Source: Volutella citrinella (taxonomy: Eukaryota; Ascomycota; Sordariomycetes; Hypocreales; Nectriaceae). From it: a stretch of 64,000 bases of DNA. Of this stretch, positions 54,478 to 64,000 are shown piece by piece (the first letter of the stretch is position 1; the number at the start of each line of letters is the position of its first letter). The stretch is from the NCBI GenBank assembly GCA_034401135.1, contig JAWZSP010000001.1, forward strand, positions 310,001 through 374,000, in the 5' to 3' direction. Under the pieces are notes generated by a model, which saw only the letters and a list, made by a program, of their open reading frames with translations, did no database searches and had not been told where the DNA came from. Position numbers and translations under genes: made by a program.

Positions 54478-55833
54478 GATTGCAGTTTGCACGCGGGCGG
54501 CTGACGCTCTGCTGTGTTGTCCGTTTTGTTTCGTCGTCCGTCAGCATCAGCCTCCCATCAACAAGGCATCGAGTGCCGGCATCAGCTCGAGGGCGAAGAG
54601 TTTACTTATGGGTCCTCTGCCGAAGTCCGTGGCAAAACTCCCGCTGAGGGGGGTTGACGTTTACGGCATTCCCCTGGTAAGGTGGACACCAGGAGGTCAG
54701 AGTGGGACATGGGTTGTTGCTCTGTGTGGGACTGGGGTTGCTGCTCAACAAGGAAAACGGGTGGCTTAGCTGAAGAGCAACGGCTGTCAAATTTCTTCCC
54801 GGCGTCAATCACTGCCCGAGTGATGCCTAGCGACGGAGCTGGTGATGAAAGGCGTTAGCGGCGCAGGACGGAACGCGGGCGCACCCTTCCACGTTCCCAC
54901 CCAGGCCCGGGTTCCCAACTTTTCTTGATGGTGTATGAAACCGAATCGCCGGGATCATGGGGTACGGCAGGGTGTCATGTCATCAGTGAGCCCCGCAGCG
55001 AGGTAGGAAGAGTCAAGACGAGAGGCGTTGCCCGAGCCAAGAACAGGGGGCGCTGCTGTTCCTACAGACGGATGTTGCTAATGCAGCTGATACTGCGTCC
55101 ATGAGGCACGGTAGTGGTCTAGAGCTACAACCTGTCACCAGGAGCTGATTCGGCATGCAAGCGTTGTATCAAATGCTGGGCTGTCGCCTGAGCATCCCTC
55201 TGGTTGGTCTCCATGAGCAGACAGGGCACGTGGTGCACGATTGACGCTTCCACGTAGTACAAACGGCTATCGCGGGTCCTACTCCTCCTTGATGATTCAA
55301 GAGACGGCCGCCTTATTCGCGGCACCAAGTGGCGACTAAAGGGATCCGTCATGGCTCTAGTTCCCAATACTGCAAAGCCCCCTGCGGCAGAGCACAGACG
55401 GCCGCCGTTGCCTCGGAACAAGTCTCCATAGTCCAGGATGACCCATGTAATCGAGTCCCAGCTCAGGCTTTTCGCGCCCCTTGCGACAGCCATCATACAT
55501 GCCGGGCGTGAACCGTTAGCTGCCGACTGTTCCCGGCTCTGGGTATTGAGGAGCTTGACGCACATGCATGTGCTCTCCATGGCCCCTCTATGGCATCGTA
55601 CAGCAAGCGGGGAGCGTTTGGTGCAGTGCTAGCTTTGCATGAGCCCCTGATGAGTTGGCAAGTGGTTCCTCGCCCTGGTTCGCGTTTGGGGACGTGGAGC
55701 ATGTGGCCAGGACAGATAGAAAAGACGGAAGGGGCCATGGCGATCGGAATATGGTATTACACCTGAGCACTATATCCTAGATTGCAATTCCGTATTACTC
55801 GAGCTAGCAGCCTTGCTTGTGGATATTATCACG
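54478..55833. other. Intergenic region, divergent promoters
   Basis: About 1.36 kb between the membrane protein and an SDR gene. Minus-strand frames around 55125-55740 have no family features. No gene called. Confidence 0.5.
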
Positions 55834-56869
55834 ATGGGCTCTACGATCGATCACAAAGTCGCCATCATCACCGGCTCCTCGGTATGGCCCTCCGTCCCCT
55901 GATGGCTCTACTACACCATGGTCTCCGCTAACCAAGCCTCACCGTCATAAACAGACCGGAATTGGCTTGTTGCTGGCCAAGCATCTCCACGGCAATGGCT
56001 ACAGAGTTGTCCTGACGGCGCGCCGGACCGAGGCTGGTGAGGCCGAGGCGCTCGCTCTGGACTCGACTGGCGAGACGGCCATGTTTGTGCAGTGCGATGT
56101 TTCAGACTATGCCTCGCAGACCAACCTCTTCCAGGCTGCGTGGGACAAATGGGGCCGCATCGACGTCGCCATCCTCAACGCTGGCGGCGTCGACCGCGAC
56201 TCCAAGTACAACCTGCTGGGCAGAGGTGGCTCCGTCGCCGACATACCCGCGAAGCCGGACACGACGGCCACCGACATCAACTTCAAGGGTGCCGTGTACG
56301 GCATTACGCTCGCCACTCACTTCATGAGGCACAACGCCAGCCCCGGGGGTAGAATCATCATCACTGGAAGCATGAGCGGAGTCCACCCGCTGCCGACATT
56401 CCCTGAGTACTCGGGCACCAAGGCGGCGATCCATCACTACGTGAGAGCCGTCTCGGGGCTGCTGGTCCAGGATGGAATTACGATCAACGTCGTCAGCCCA
56501 GGTGCCTTTGACACCCCGGCCATGCCCGACTTCAGCGTGGCCTTTAAGCCAGAGCAGTAAGTGAAGACCCGTCGTGCCTCATCCCAGGATCGAGTGAAGT
56601 CGCTAATCGAGCTTGCTAGCTTGTGCATCAAGGACGTGCTCATCGCCGCGTACGACCTGTACATCAACGACGAGACGGGCAAGCGTACCGGCGAGGTGGT
56701 CGAGGTGGCCCACGACAAGCACTTCTTCTACGATGTACCCGAGCTCAAGGGCGGCGACGTCTCGTACCGAAACACGCTGGCCTACGAGCCCTGGTTCGCC
56801 CTCATGCACGGCGCCAAGAGCAACCTGGGGAATGCGCTGCAGGGGCCTAACGAGCAGGCATCGCAGTAA
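55834..56869 (+). CDS. Short-chain dehydrogenase (15-hydroxyprostaglandin-dehydrogenase-like)
   Basis: Three exons (55834-55881, 55955-56556, 56620-56869) encode 299 residues; the first holds 16 codons and the NAD motif TGSSTGIG is assembled across the intron. NAGG, the serine in ITGSMSGVH and YSGTK complete the classical SDR set. The C-terminal 80 residues (HLCIKDVLIAAYDLYINDE onward) follow the form of fungal relatives of 15-hydroxyprostaglandin dehydrogenase, which oxidise hydroxyl groups with NAD+. No targeting signal. It stands alone between a divergent membrane-protein gene and an NmrA-like gene; the substrate is unknown. Confidence 0.88.
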
Positions 56870-58049
56870 AAAGCAAGGAATGCAGGGGCGTGGGTATTGA
56901 TATGGGGAACAGGAACAGGAGCAACGAGGAGTATTCCCGAAGTGGACAGGGAGGATATGCATGGCTTGCTTGAGCTGAAGAAAACACCCATGGGTGCTGT
57001 CAAGACTGTGTAAATGAGGCGTCGAGCGAGCCAGGGAAGCGGTTCCGCGTCACTGTGGATTGGTCGATCTTGTCAGAACGCATGAATTGTCCTAAGGGGA
57101 ATAAAATGGAATTATCTGACCACTTGGACTCTAATCGGCCGCTTGTCGCGGGCCTCTCGGCCGTAGCTCCCTCCTAATGGATCTTCCGTACCCGCACCAT
57201 ACCCGACACCGTGACGCCCCTCCCGAGCGTGGGGCTGCACTAACCATATAGGAAGTGCCATCCGGTGCCGTGGAGAGGGCCAAGAGACCCAATTGTCACC
57301 GCTCCACGTTGTTACTCCCAGTGGGGGGTCCGTGTTTGCGTGTTTGTTGTTTGAGACTGGATATTTGGTAGGCCATGCTTCAAAGACAAGAGTCTGTCTG
57401 CAAGGGGACACGACCCTCTCGGCAGCCACCGACATTGCCAAGGCACGGGAGCAGAGATAAGCCAGTGTGCTAGTCGTTGGTGGTGTTGTCAATGCCGACT
57501 GTAATGCCGGGCAACCCCTGTGGTGGTTGCGTGCAAGATGTCCTGAGCTGGTGACATTGGCGTGAGGCGAGTCGTTTATGCCGAGTTGGCCTTGGCTCCT
57601 TGAGTCGTGTGGCCCCACCGCTGGCCCTGGACAGGCCGCTAGTTCAGGGAAACATGTGCGCATTATGGCGTGGTATCACAGGCAATTTGTGGGCTGTCAC
57701 CGCACTGGGCATGGAGAACCCCCCCGAAGTTGGAACACCAGGGACAAGGGTTGGCCGGCGGCAGGGATGCCGTCCACGCTTAGCTCTTTTCCAACACCAA
57801 CTCCGAGCGGTGCCTCCAGCCTTGCAGGTCCTCACTCCTGACACAAGGACAAGGAGCCGCTGTGGATGCTCCGCGAAACCTGGAAGGGCCCCTCGACTCG
57901 AGGCTAGAGGATTTGGTTGCCGCCTTTTGACAGCTGCCCCCGTCCACCGATAGCACATTCATCCCATTCAACACTCCAGGTTACACCCGCAAGTCTAGTA
58001 TTTGACATTGCAAGCCAGGCCCAAACAAGGACCGACCAAAGAACCAAAC
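56870..58049. other. Intergenic region
   Basis: About 1.2 kb upstream of the NmrA-like gene. A 183-codon minus-strand frame at 57112-57663 lacks protein character. No gene called. Confidence 0.5.
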
Positions 58050-59166
58050 ATGACGAAAATCATTGCCGTTACAGGAGCAACGGGCTCCCAGGGAGGTGGC
58101 GTCGTCAACGTGATGAGCAAGACTCCCGGGTGGAGCGTCAGGGCCATTACGCGAAACCCCGAGAGCGACTCCGCCAAGCAGCTCAAGGAGGCGGGAATTG
58201 AGGTGGTGCAGGCCAGCTTTGACGACGAGGAGTCACTGGTTGCTGCTTTCAAGGTATGTGACAAGTCACTCCATTCGCTTCCCTTCGCTTGTCAGACCAT
58301 CCAACTCGGCAACGCAGTCAAACCAGCACAGCAGCTAACCACTCTCAGGACGTCCACGCCGTCTTCGCTGTGACCAACTGGTGGGAGCACCTCTTCACCG
58401 GAAAGTCCCAGGATGAGTCTGGCGAGCTTGAGGAGAAGCAGGGCATGACCATTGCCCGCGCTGCCGCCCGCACGCCTACCGTGGAGCACTACTTCTGGTC
58501 CACGACGCCCAGTGCCAAGCGTGACTTTGACGGAGAGCACCTCACTCCTCACATGGACTACAAGGCCAATGTCGATGCACGAATCAAGAGCGAGCTGCCC
58601 GAGCTGGCTGCCAAGACGACGTATCTGTACTTTGGATACTATCCCCAGAACATGATGTTCTTCCCCTTCATCAAGCCCATTGAATACGTGAGTTTCCGTC
58701 TCTGTACAGATTTACCAATATTGAGCCTTGGCTAAAATCGATGTAGCCCCCCGGCTCTGGAACCTACGTCCAGATCATGCCCAGCGACCCCAACGCCAAG
58801 GTGCTCAACTCTGGCGACATGACGGTGAACCCCGGCATCTGGGTCCGACAGGCCCTCGCCAAGGGCGCCAGCACCTTTGGAAAGTACGCCAACGTGGCGC
58901 TGGAGAAGCTCACCTTCCAGCAGATGATGGGCATTTGGTCCGAGGTGACGGGCAAGAAGGGTGTCTACATCCCCTGCACCGCCGAGCACTACGCCGCCCT
59001 CTGGGGTCCCGCCGGCGATGAGCTCGCTCTCCAGTTCAAGTATGGCGAGCTTAAGGACCCCTGGGAGGAGAAGGAGGGCTTCCTCGGCGTGGAGGAGCTC
59101 GACCTGGATGTTAATGAGGTGGTTGGCTTCCGTGGCGTCATGGAGAAGCTCAAGGCCCTGTCCTAA
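58050..59166 (+). CDS. NmrA-like NAD(P)-binding protein
   Basis: Three exons (58050-58253, 58349-58687, 58747-59166) encode 320 residues. The N-terminal Rossmann motif is VTGATGSQGG, followed by a predicted second strand ending ITRNPES, as in NmrA and HSCARG. The middle carries VFAVTNWWEHLF and HYFWSTTPS, and there is no YxxxK catalytic pair, as expected of atypical SDRs. Relatives act as redox sensors that bind NAD(P) (NmrA represses the GATA factor AreA) or as enzymes; which applies here is unknown. Strong codon bias toward C-ending codons suggests good expression. Start chosen at MTKIIAVTGA because upstream residues are not part of the fold. Confidence 0.9.
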
Positions 59167-62100
59167 GCAGTCGACCTGGGTAGCGGCCTATAACATGATG
59201 ATTGAGTGCTTCATGTTCAATATATTGATAGATGATATAGATCTATGATGATTCCCGTCTGGATAGGACGACGACTGCGCTTTTTCAGCTAGTCCTATCC
59301 CTCGTGTTGAAACCGCAACAATACAGCCACTGCGTGGTCCAGCTCAATGATATTAGCGGAGGTCTATAAAAGCCACCCAGGACATCCCCGATAGGTGGAT
59401 GGAACATAACTTATGCAGCTAGCAAGGGAGATCCCGGCTATGGCGTCAGTACTGCGACATGTTCTCTGCGTCGCACTCCCGGGGGAGGCTAAAATTGCTG
59501 TGCAAAATGAGCTCCGAAAAATGGATACTCTCCAATGCAAAGGAATTATATTCTCATGTTGCTTTTTCCTTATGCATGCTGCCACAAAGGTTGGAAACTC
59601 TGGCGTTGCGTGAGTTGATCGGGACTCGCTAACAACCGTTTGTAGTGCAGAGACCTTAATAGGTAAGAATTCTGCTAGTTTCTGTGTCTATTAAATACTG
59701 ATCGTAACTCTTACTAAAATAACACTGTGGTTGAGATGTTGGATATGATATCTAATGTGAAATTACCTGTTGTTTCTATTGTGCTTGTATGAAGCTGCGC
59801 GGTATATAGGCTTTTCGAATTGTCTTCTATATTCTAATATTGCATTTAGGAGACAGGGGTTCTCTCTTTTAATCTCCAAGTCCATGAGTATTCGTTAGAT
59901 GAATGAGTGTCGGCTTTGTTGAAGTTTGACGCTGCTACCCTTGTGGCACAGAGGTACGCCTCGACTCCGGTTCCGCGGACAGCTTCACCCTAAGATCTGT
60001 AAATCTGGGATCTGCAATGGCGTCAAAGAGCCAATTCCTTCTTTCAGACATGTCCAAAATTTCGCGCTGACATTCTGATAGTCTCGAGGAGAGCAGAGTG
60101 GCCAACCCGTCCTCGGGCGTCCAAGCTAGTTGCGCACTCTGTCACAGGATACGCTGAAGACGATATAGTGGTGTAGCTACCATCTAAAAACAGTATTATA
60201 ATCTCACTATGTCAAGCAGAAAGCAGACACAGTAAGATGGGCTAGTTCAAGCAGCCTTGGTACAATCTTGTTAACTATACGCTTTGCAGCGATCAGAACA
60301 ATAGCTCGAGTTTTCCTCCTCATTAGCAGGCTTAAGTAGACAGACTCATTGATAATTAACAGGTAGTCGATCCGGTATAGAGGTTAGTAACAGCAGCAGT
60401 ACCATCGTTCCGACAATGCTCGGTCCCCATCCCCGACCTGCCGAAAACGCGACCATCAGAGCACGTTCAATAGCTGTTCAGTTACTGCAGCAGCCGCATG
60501 CTCGCAATAGACTGTCAGGTTTCGAACTCATGTATAGGAGCTAATCAGTGGCAAGGCCCAGGCCTCGTGATCGCTATCCAGATTCGTCCAGGTCTCCTTG
60601 GAGACGCGAGCGGCCTTTTCAAGTGCTCACCTCAACAATAGGCAGTTCCGACTTTTCTCAAATCAGGCGAATGGTTTTTTGTACAACTGTAGTATTAAGC
60701 TGCCCTTTTGGTAACTGGGAAAAGACATCACTAGCGACATCGTCGTCCCATTTGACATCGCATTAGAGCGTCACCGAGCCTGGGTTTCCCGACCACCTGC
60801 GGGAGCTTTCACATTTGAAAGCACCAGCTTTTCCTCATTCAGCCATACAACAAAGATGAAGCTGTCTCCCATTTTACCGGCAATGAGAGGATACATCCAA
60901 GTCTGCTAAATCATCACGAAACAGTGAAATGGTTAGGCCCTCGCTCATCTCATCCCGGTATAGCACGCAACCTACAACGAGGACTCAACATTGCTTTCGG
61001 AGCGGAATAATCACAGAGAAATCGTCTGTTGAAATGGCGATCTTAGCAGTCAGTGGCCAGGATTACAAATTTGTTTCAGACAGTGCCTCTGTTGATGGCT
61101 GAGTGACGCTCGTTACACTGATTTAGGGTAGGTGGACGCTCTTCGCTTCTATTCTCAATTCCGCGTGCGCACATGTGCGAATATAAATCCTAATCCTAGC
61201 TTTCATGAGATGTCCTCTGGAGGCCAGAAAAATCTTTCCATTTTGGTTGGCCCTGCCACCTGGTGAATGCATCATGTGAAAGCACAGAGTGGTGTGTATC
61301 CAACGCTGTGTTCCTGGCATGTGTCCGCTACGTGTCGTCCTGTCACAGATATCACCAATATGATTGGCTGATTGGCCGAATCCTGGTCGTACTGATCCAG
61401 CAATGCAGAAACACATTGACATCAAGGTGGCACGCACATGTCTCGGCAATCGAACGGCGCCAAGGCCTAGGGACCTCGGAAACACGATGCATCGATGGCG
61501 CCCCTTCTTTTTTTTAGACTAGAGAGTCGATGTTCTTCTCAATTGTAGATCATTGAGACAAAAAGATAGTCGCTCGTCTGGTCTTGGGAGAATAAGGTAT
61601 GGACATCGTACTGAGGCTGTGGTCGGGCAGACATCCGATTCGCCGGGTGGCGGCAATCTGTGGTGGGGTTGCACCATCATCTCGCTTGGCGCTTGAAGGG
61701 GGGCTTCAGGTTGGACGGTACGAGAACCCACGAATGGAAAGTCGGCCCATGCTCCAGGCTTATGATGGATAGTCCCGACTAAGGCCTATGCGCTGGCGCA
61801 CCTAGTCGCCGATTATGCGCATCGAAAGGAGTATTCTATTCGCGAGTAGGATGCAAATGCGAGCCGGATGTCGCTTGGATGGGGTCTACATTCCATCCCC
61901 GAGAGCAGCACATGGAGAAAACGCGACAGTGGCATCGTATGTAGCGACGCGATTAAATGGAGACTCTCCATCACCCCTGGCCTTGCGCCATTGTTGCGTC
62001 GCATTCGAGTCGGCCGAGTAGGCCCAACTGCACTAGAGAAACGGAAAATGGCGTGGTTGGTGCCCTGAGACTCGACGTCTAACCCCATGCGATCCTTGCG

Positions 62101-62431
62101 TGGGATCGCGCAGGGACTATCCTACGAGTAGGCCCATCATATGGGACCGAGAGGGCGAAACCGTCTCCTCGGCTAACGTTCCAGAGTCCAGGGGCCGGTC
62201 CACTTGATGCGAACGGACGGGCCATTTCTTCCTAGCTGCCCTTTTGGTCGCCCGGAGCTATCGAGATAAAATGCGGGACATGCTCCTAACTGTGGTGTGG
62301 CGTTGCACAGCTCCTCTTGCGCGACACCAGCTCGGCCGACGGAAAAACGAAGCCATCTCCAAGTTCGACGACGCCACTTACCACCTCGTCTCGCATCGCA
62401 TCCCATCGCATCGAACCACACAGCAGCCACC
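59167..62431. other. 3.3-kb gene-poor region
   Basis: No supported gene on either strand. 59640-60400 is clearly A/T-richer than its flanks with many stops in all frames, as seen in degenerate or RIP-affected DNA, but I could not recognise transposon domains or terminal repeats. 62040-62431 is promoter-like for the following SDR. Confidence 0.5.
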
Positions 62432-63397
62432 ATGGTCGACTTCAACCCCGCGACCGACATCCCCGACCTCAGCGGCAAGGTCTGCGTCGTGACGGGCGGA
62501 AACTCTGGCCTCGGCGAAGCCACCGTCAAGGCGCTCGCCCAACACAACCCGCGACGACTATACCTGGCGGCCCGGTCGCAGTCGAGGGCCGAGGCGGCGC
62601 TGCAGCGCATCCGGGAGTCGTCAAAAGCCGCCGAGGAGGCCAACATTGACATCCTCATGCTGGACCTCGGATCGTTCGAGTCGATCCGCGCCGCCGCCGA
62701 GCGCCTCAACCGCGAAAACGACCGCATCGACATCCTGCAGCTCAACGCCGGCGTGGGCGCCATATCGCACGCGCTGACGACGGACGGATACGAGGTGCAC
62801 TTTGGCACAAACTACCTGGGCCACGTGCTCTTCACGCAGCTGCTGATGCCCAAGCTGCTGGCGACGGCGAAGCTGCCCGACGCCGACGTGCGCATCATGG
62901 CCATGTCGTCGGTGTGGCACAAGTACTTTGCGCCCAAGGAGGGCGTCGTCTTCGACCAGCTCAAGACGGAGATGCGCGGCTACGGCGGGCTCAACCTGTA
63001 CGGGCAGACGAACCTGTGCAAGACGCTGTTTGCGCACAAGTTTGCGAAACAGTACCCGCAGCTGACGATTGCGTCGGTGCACCCGGGCTACGTCGACAGC
63101 AACATCTGGGCCGACGAGGGCAAGTCGGTCAGCTGGGTGTTTTTGATGGTCTTTGGCCCGCTGCTGCGCTTCCTGCTGAGTCTTATTGTCGTGCCTGTCG
63201 ATGAGGGCGCAAAGACGCAGCTGTGGACGGCTGTGAGCAAGGATGTTGTCAGTGGAAAGTACTACGAGCCCGTTGGCAAGGCTGGCACTGAGTGGAAGCA
63301 GACGGCCGACGACGCGCTGGCCGACAAGCTGTGGGAGTACACGGATAAGGAGCTGCTGGCGCACGGCGGTCCTGGATGGGCCAAGGATGAGAACTGA
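62432..63397 (+). CDS. SDR of the retinol-dehydrogenase-like type, altered active site
   Basis: An intronless gene of 321 residues from an ATG in a perfect Kozak context (CCACCATGG); upstream in-frame sequence is leader. The coenzyme motif is TGGNSGLG (21-28), NAG is kept at 105-107 and the catalytic Ser is at 160 (AMSSVWHKY). The Tyr is present at 190, but the normal YxxxK reads YGQTN, so the catalytic lysine is Asn194. The C-terminal part has a hydrophobic stretch (WVFLMVFGPLLRFLLSLIVV), which could anchor it to a membrane, as in retinol dehydrogenase and light-dependent relatives. Reduced or changed activity is possible. Very G/C-rich third positions. Confidence 0.88.
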   Translation: MVDFNPATDIPDLSGKVCVVTGGNSGLGEATVKALAQHNPRRLYLAARSQSRAEAALQRIRESSKAAEEANIDILMLDLGSFESIRAAAERLNRENDRIDILQLNAGVGAISHALTTDGYEVHFGTNYLGHVLFTQLLMPKLLATAKLPDADVRIMAMSSVWHKYFAPKEGVVFDQLKTEMRGYGGLNLYGQTNLCKTLFAHKFAKQYPQLTIASVHPGYVDSNIWADEGKSVSWVFLMVFGPLLRFLLSLIVVPVDEGAKTQLWTAVSKDVVSGKYYEPVGKAGTEWKQTADDALADKLWEYTDKELLAHGGPGWAKDEN

Positions 63398-64000
63398 TGA
63401 GAGAAGGATACTGGGATGAGCGCGAGACGGACACTGGGATCATTCGTCTTATGTTGTATACTTATGAAAGCCTTGCCATTCGACCATTGGAAGTTGACGG
63501 ATTAATAAACTGCCACCCACAAGCCCATTCGTCCATGTCCATGACTCTAAACGCCCCCCCGTCGGTCCTCCGCCGCGGTCAAGCCCCTCGGATTTTCACC
63601 ATTGCCTCTCCAACCACGCTAATCAGACCCGAACATCGGCCACCGGCGCCTCAATCGGAACCCATTCCGATGTTCCGATATCGTTTATCCAACTACGACC
63701 ACGATGATTGGGACGCCTGGTTGATCCTCACCGGCCCTTCGGCAATAAGCCGTCGCAGCGCATCCCCGGAGCCAGAGATTCCCCTCGACTGCCAATGACA
63801 GCCCCCGCTGACGACGGCCGAACGACGGACGTGGAGACGTGCGGAAAAGGACTGCGATGACCGGTGATCACCGACTTATTGCGGCCGCTTGGAGTGCGAG
63901 AGACGGATCCATGTTGCCGATTCGCTCCCGCCCTCGGCCAACGCTGCCCTACGCCGAGGGATGCATCCGCTGCCGGATTTCGACTCATCTGAGATCCATT
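63398..64000. other. Downstream region at the window edge
   Basis: About 600 bp after the SDR with no gene recognised. Confidence 0.5.

Noticed and set aside
57112..57663. 183-codon minus-strand frame
   Set aside because: No homology-like segments, no signal peptide; likely chance in G/C-rich DNA.
62621..63364. 247-codon minus-strand frame
   Set aside because: Antisense shadow of the SDR gene caused by its strong third-position G/C bias.

Overview
This window is nuclear DNA of a filamentous ascomycete (Pezizomycotina; the gene content and style suggest Sordariomycetes/Hypocreales, an inference). The evidence is genes broken by short introns of about 45-100 nt with GTAAGT-like donors and TAG/CAG acceptors, two Zn2Cys6 regulators, a fungal PNP-NACHT-ankyrin NLR, fungal F-box proteins and many small secreted proteins. 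I recognise no rRNA, tRNA, CRISPR array or intact transposon. I rebuilt exon structures by hand, requiring splice dinucleotides and reading phase to agree; most models close exactly.

Layout. 0.1-8 kb: a six-cysteine secreted protein, a convergent 804-residue secreted protein with a Lys/Glu-rich linker, an F-box protein and an Asn/Gly-repeat secreted protein. 9.6-23.5 kb: a metabolic island with an MCT-like transporter, a small cupin enzyme, a second MFS transporter, a Baeyer-Villiger monooxygenase, a peroxisomal (C-terminal SKL) FAD amine oxidase, a choline-monooxygenase-like Rieske oxygenase and a Zn2Cys6 regulator. The oxidase and Rieske genes are divergent and share one 498-bp promoter, which suggests stepwise N-demethylation of a quaternary or methylated amine.

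24.4-26.5 kb holds a CorA-like gene that looks disabled, followed by an amino acid permease (26.7-28.4 kb). 29.8-32.9 kb is a run of three secreted proteins on the minus strand, the last of which looks like a diverged paralogue of the first gene of the window. 33.5-36.8 kb has an F-box/CxxC protein and an intronless amidase. 37.3-41.8 kb is a PNP-NACHT-ankyrin NLR whose last ankyrin segment is cut off by an apparent one-base frameshift.

42-64 kb: an eight-exon sugar transporter (with a 17-nt exon), a probably mitochondrial SDR, a second Zn2Cys6 regulator, the wreck of a dihydroxyacetone kinase gene, a rhodopsin-like seven-helix membrane protein, an SDR, an NmrA-like protein, a 3.3-kb gene-poor stretch and an SDR with an altered active site. 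The main leads are the amine-catabolism island, the secreted-protein paralogues and the decaying genes.
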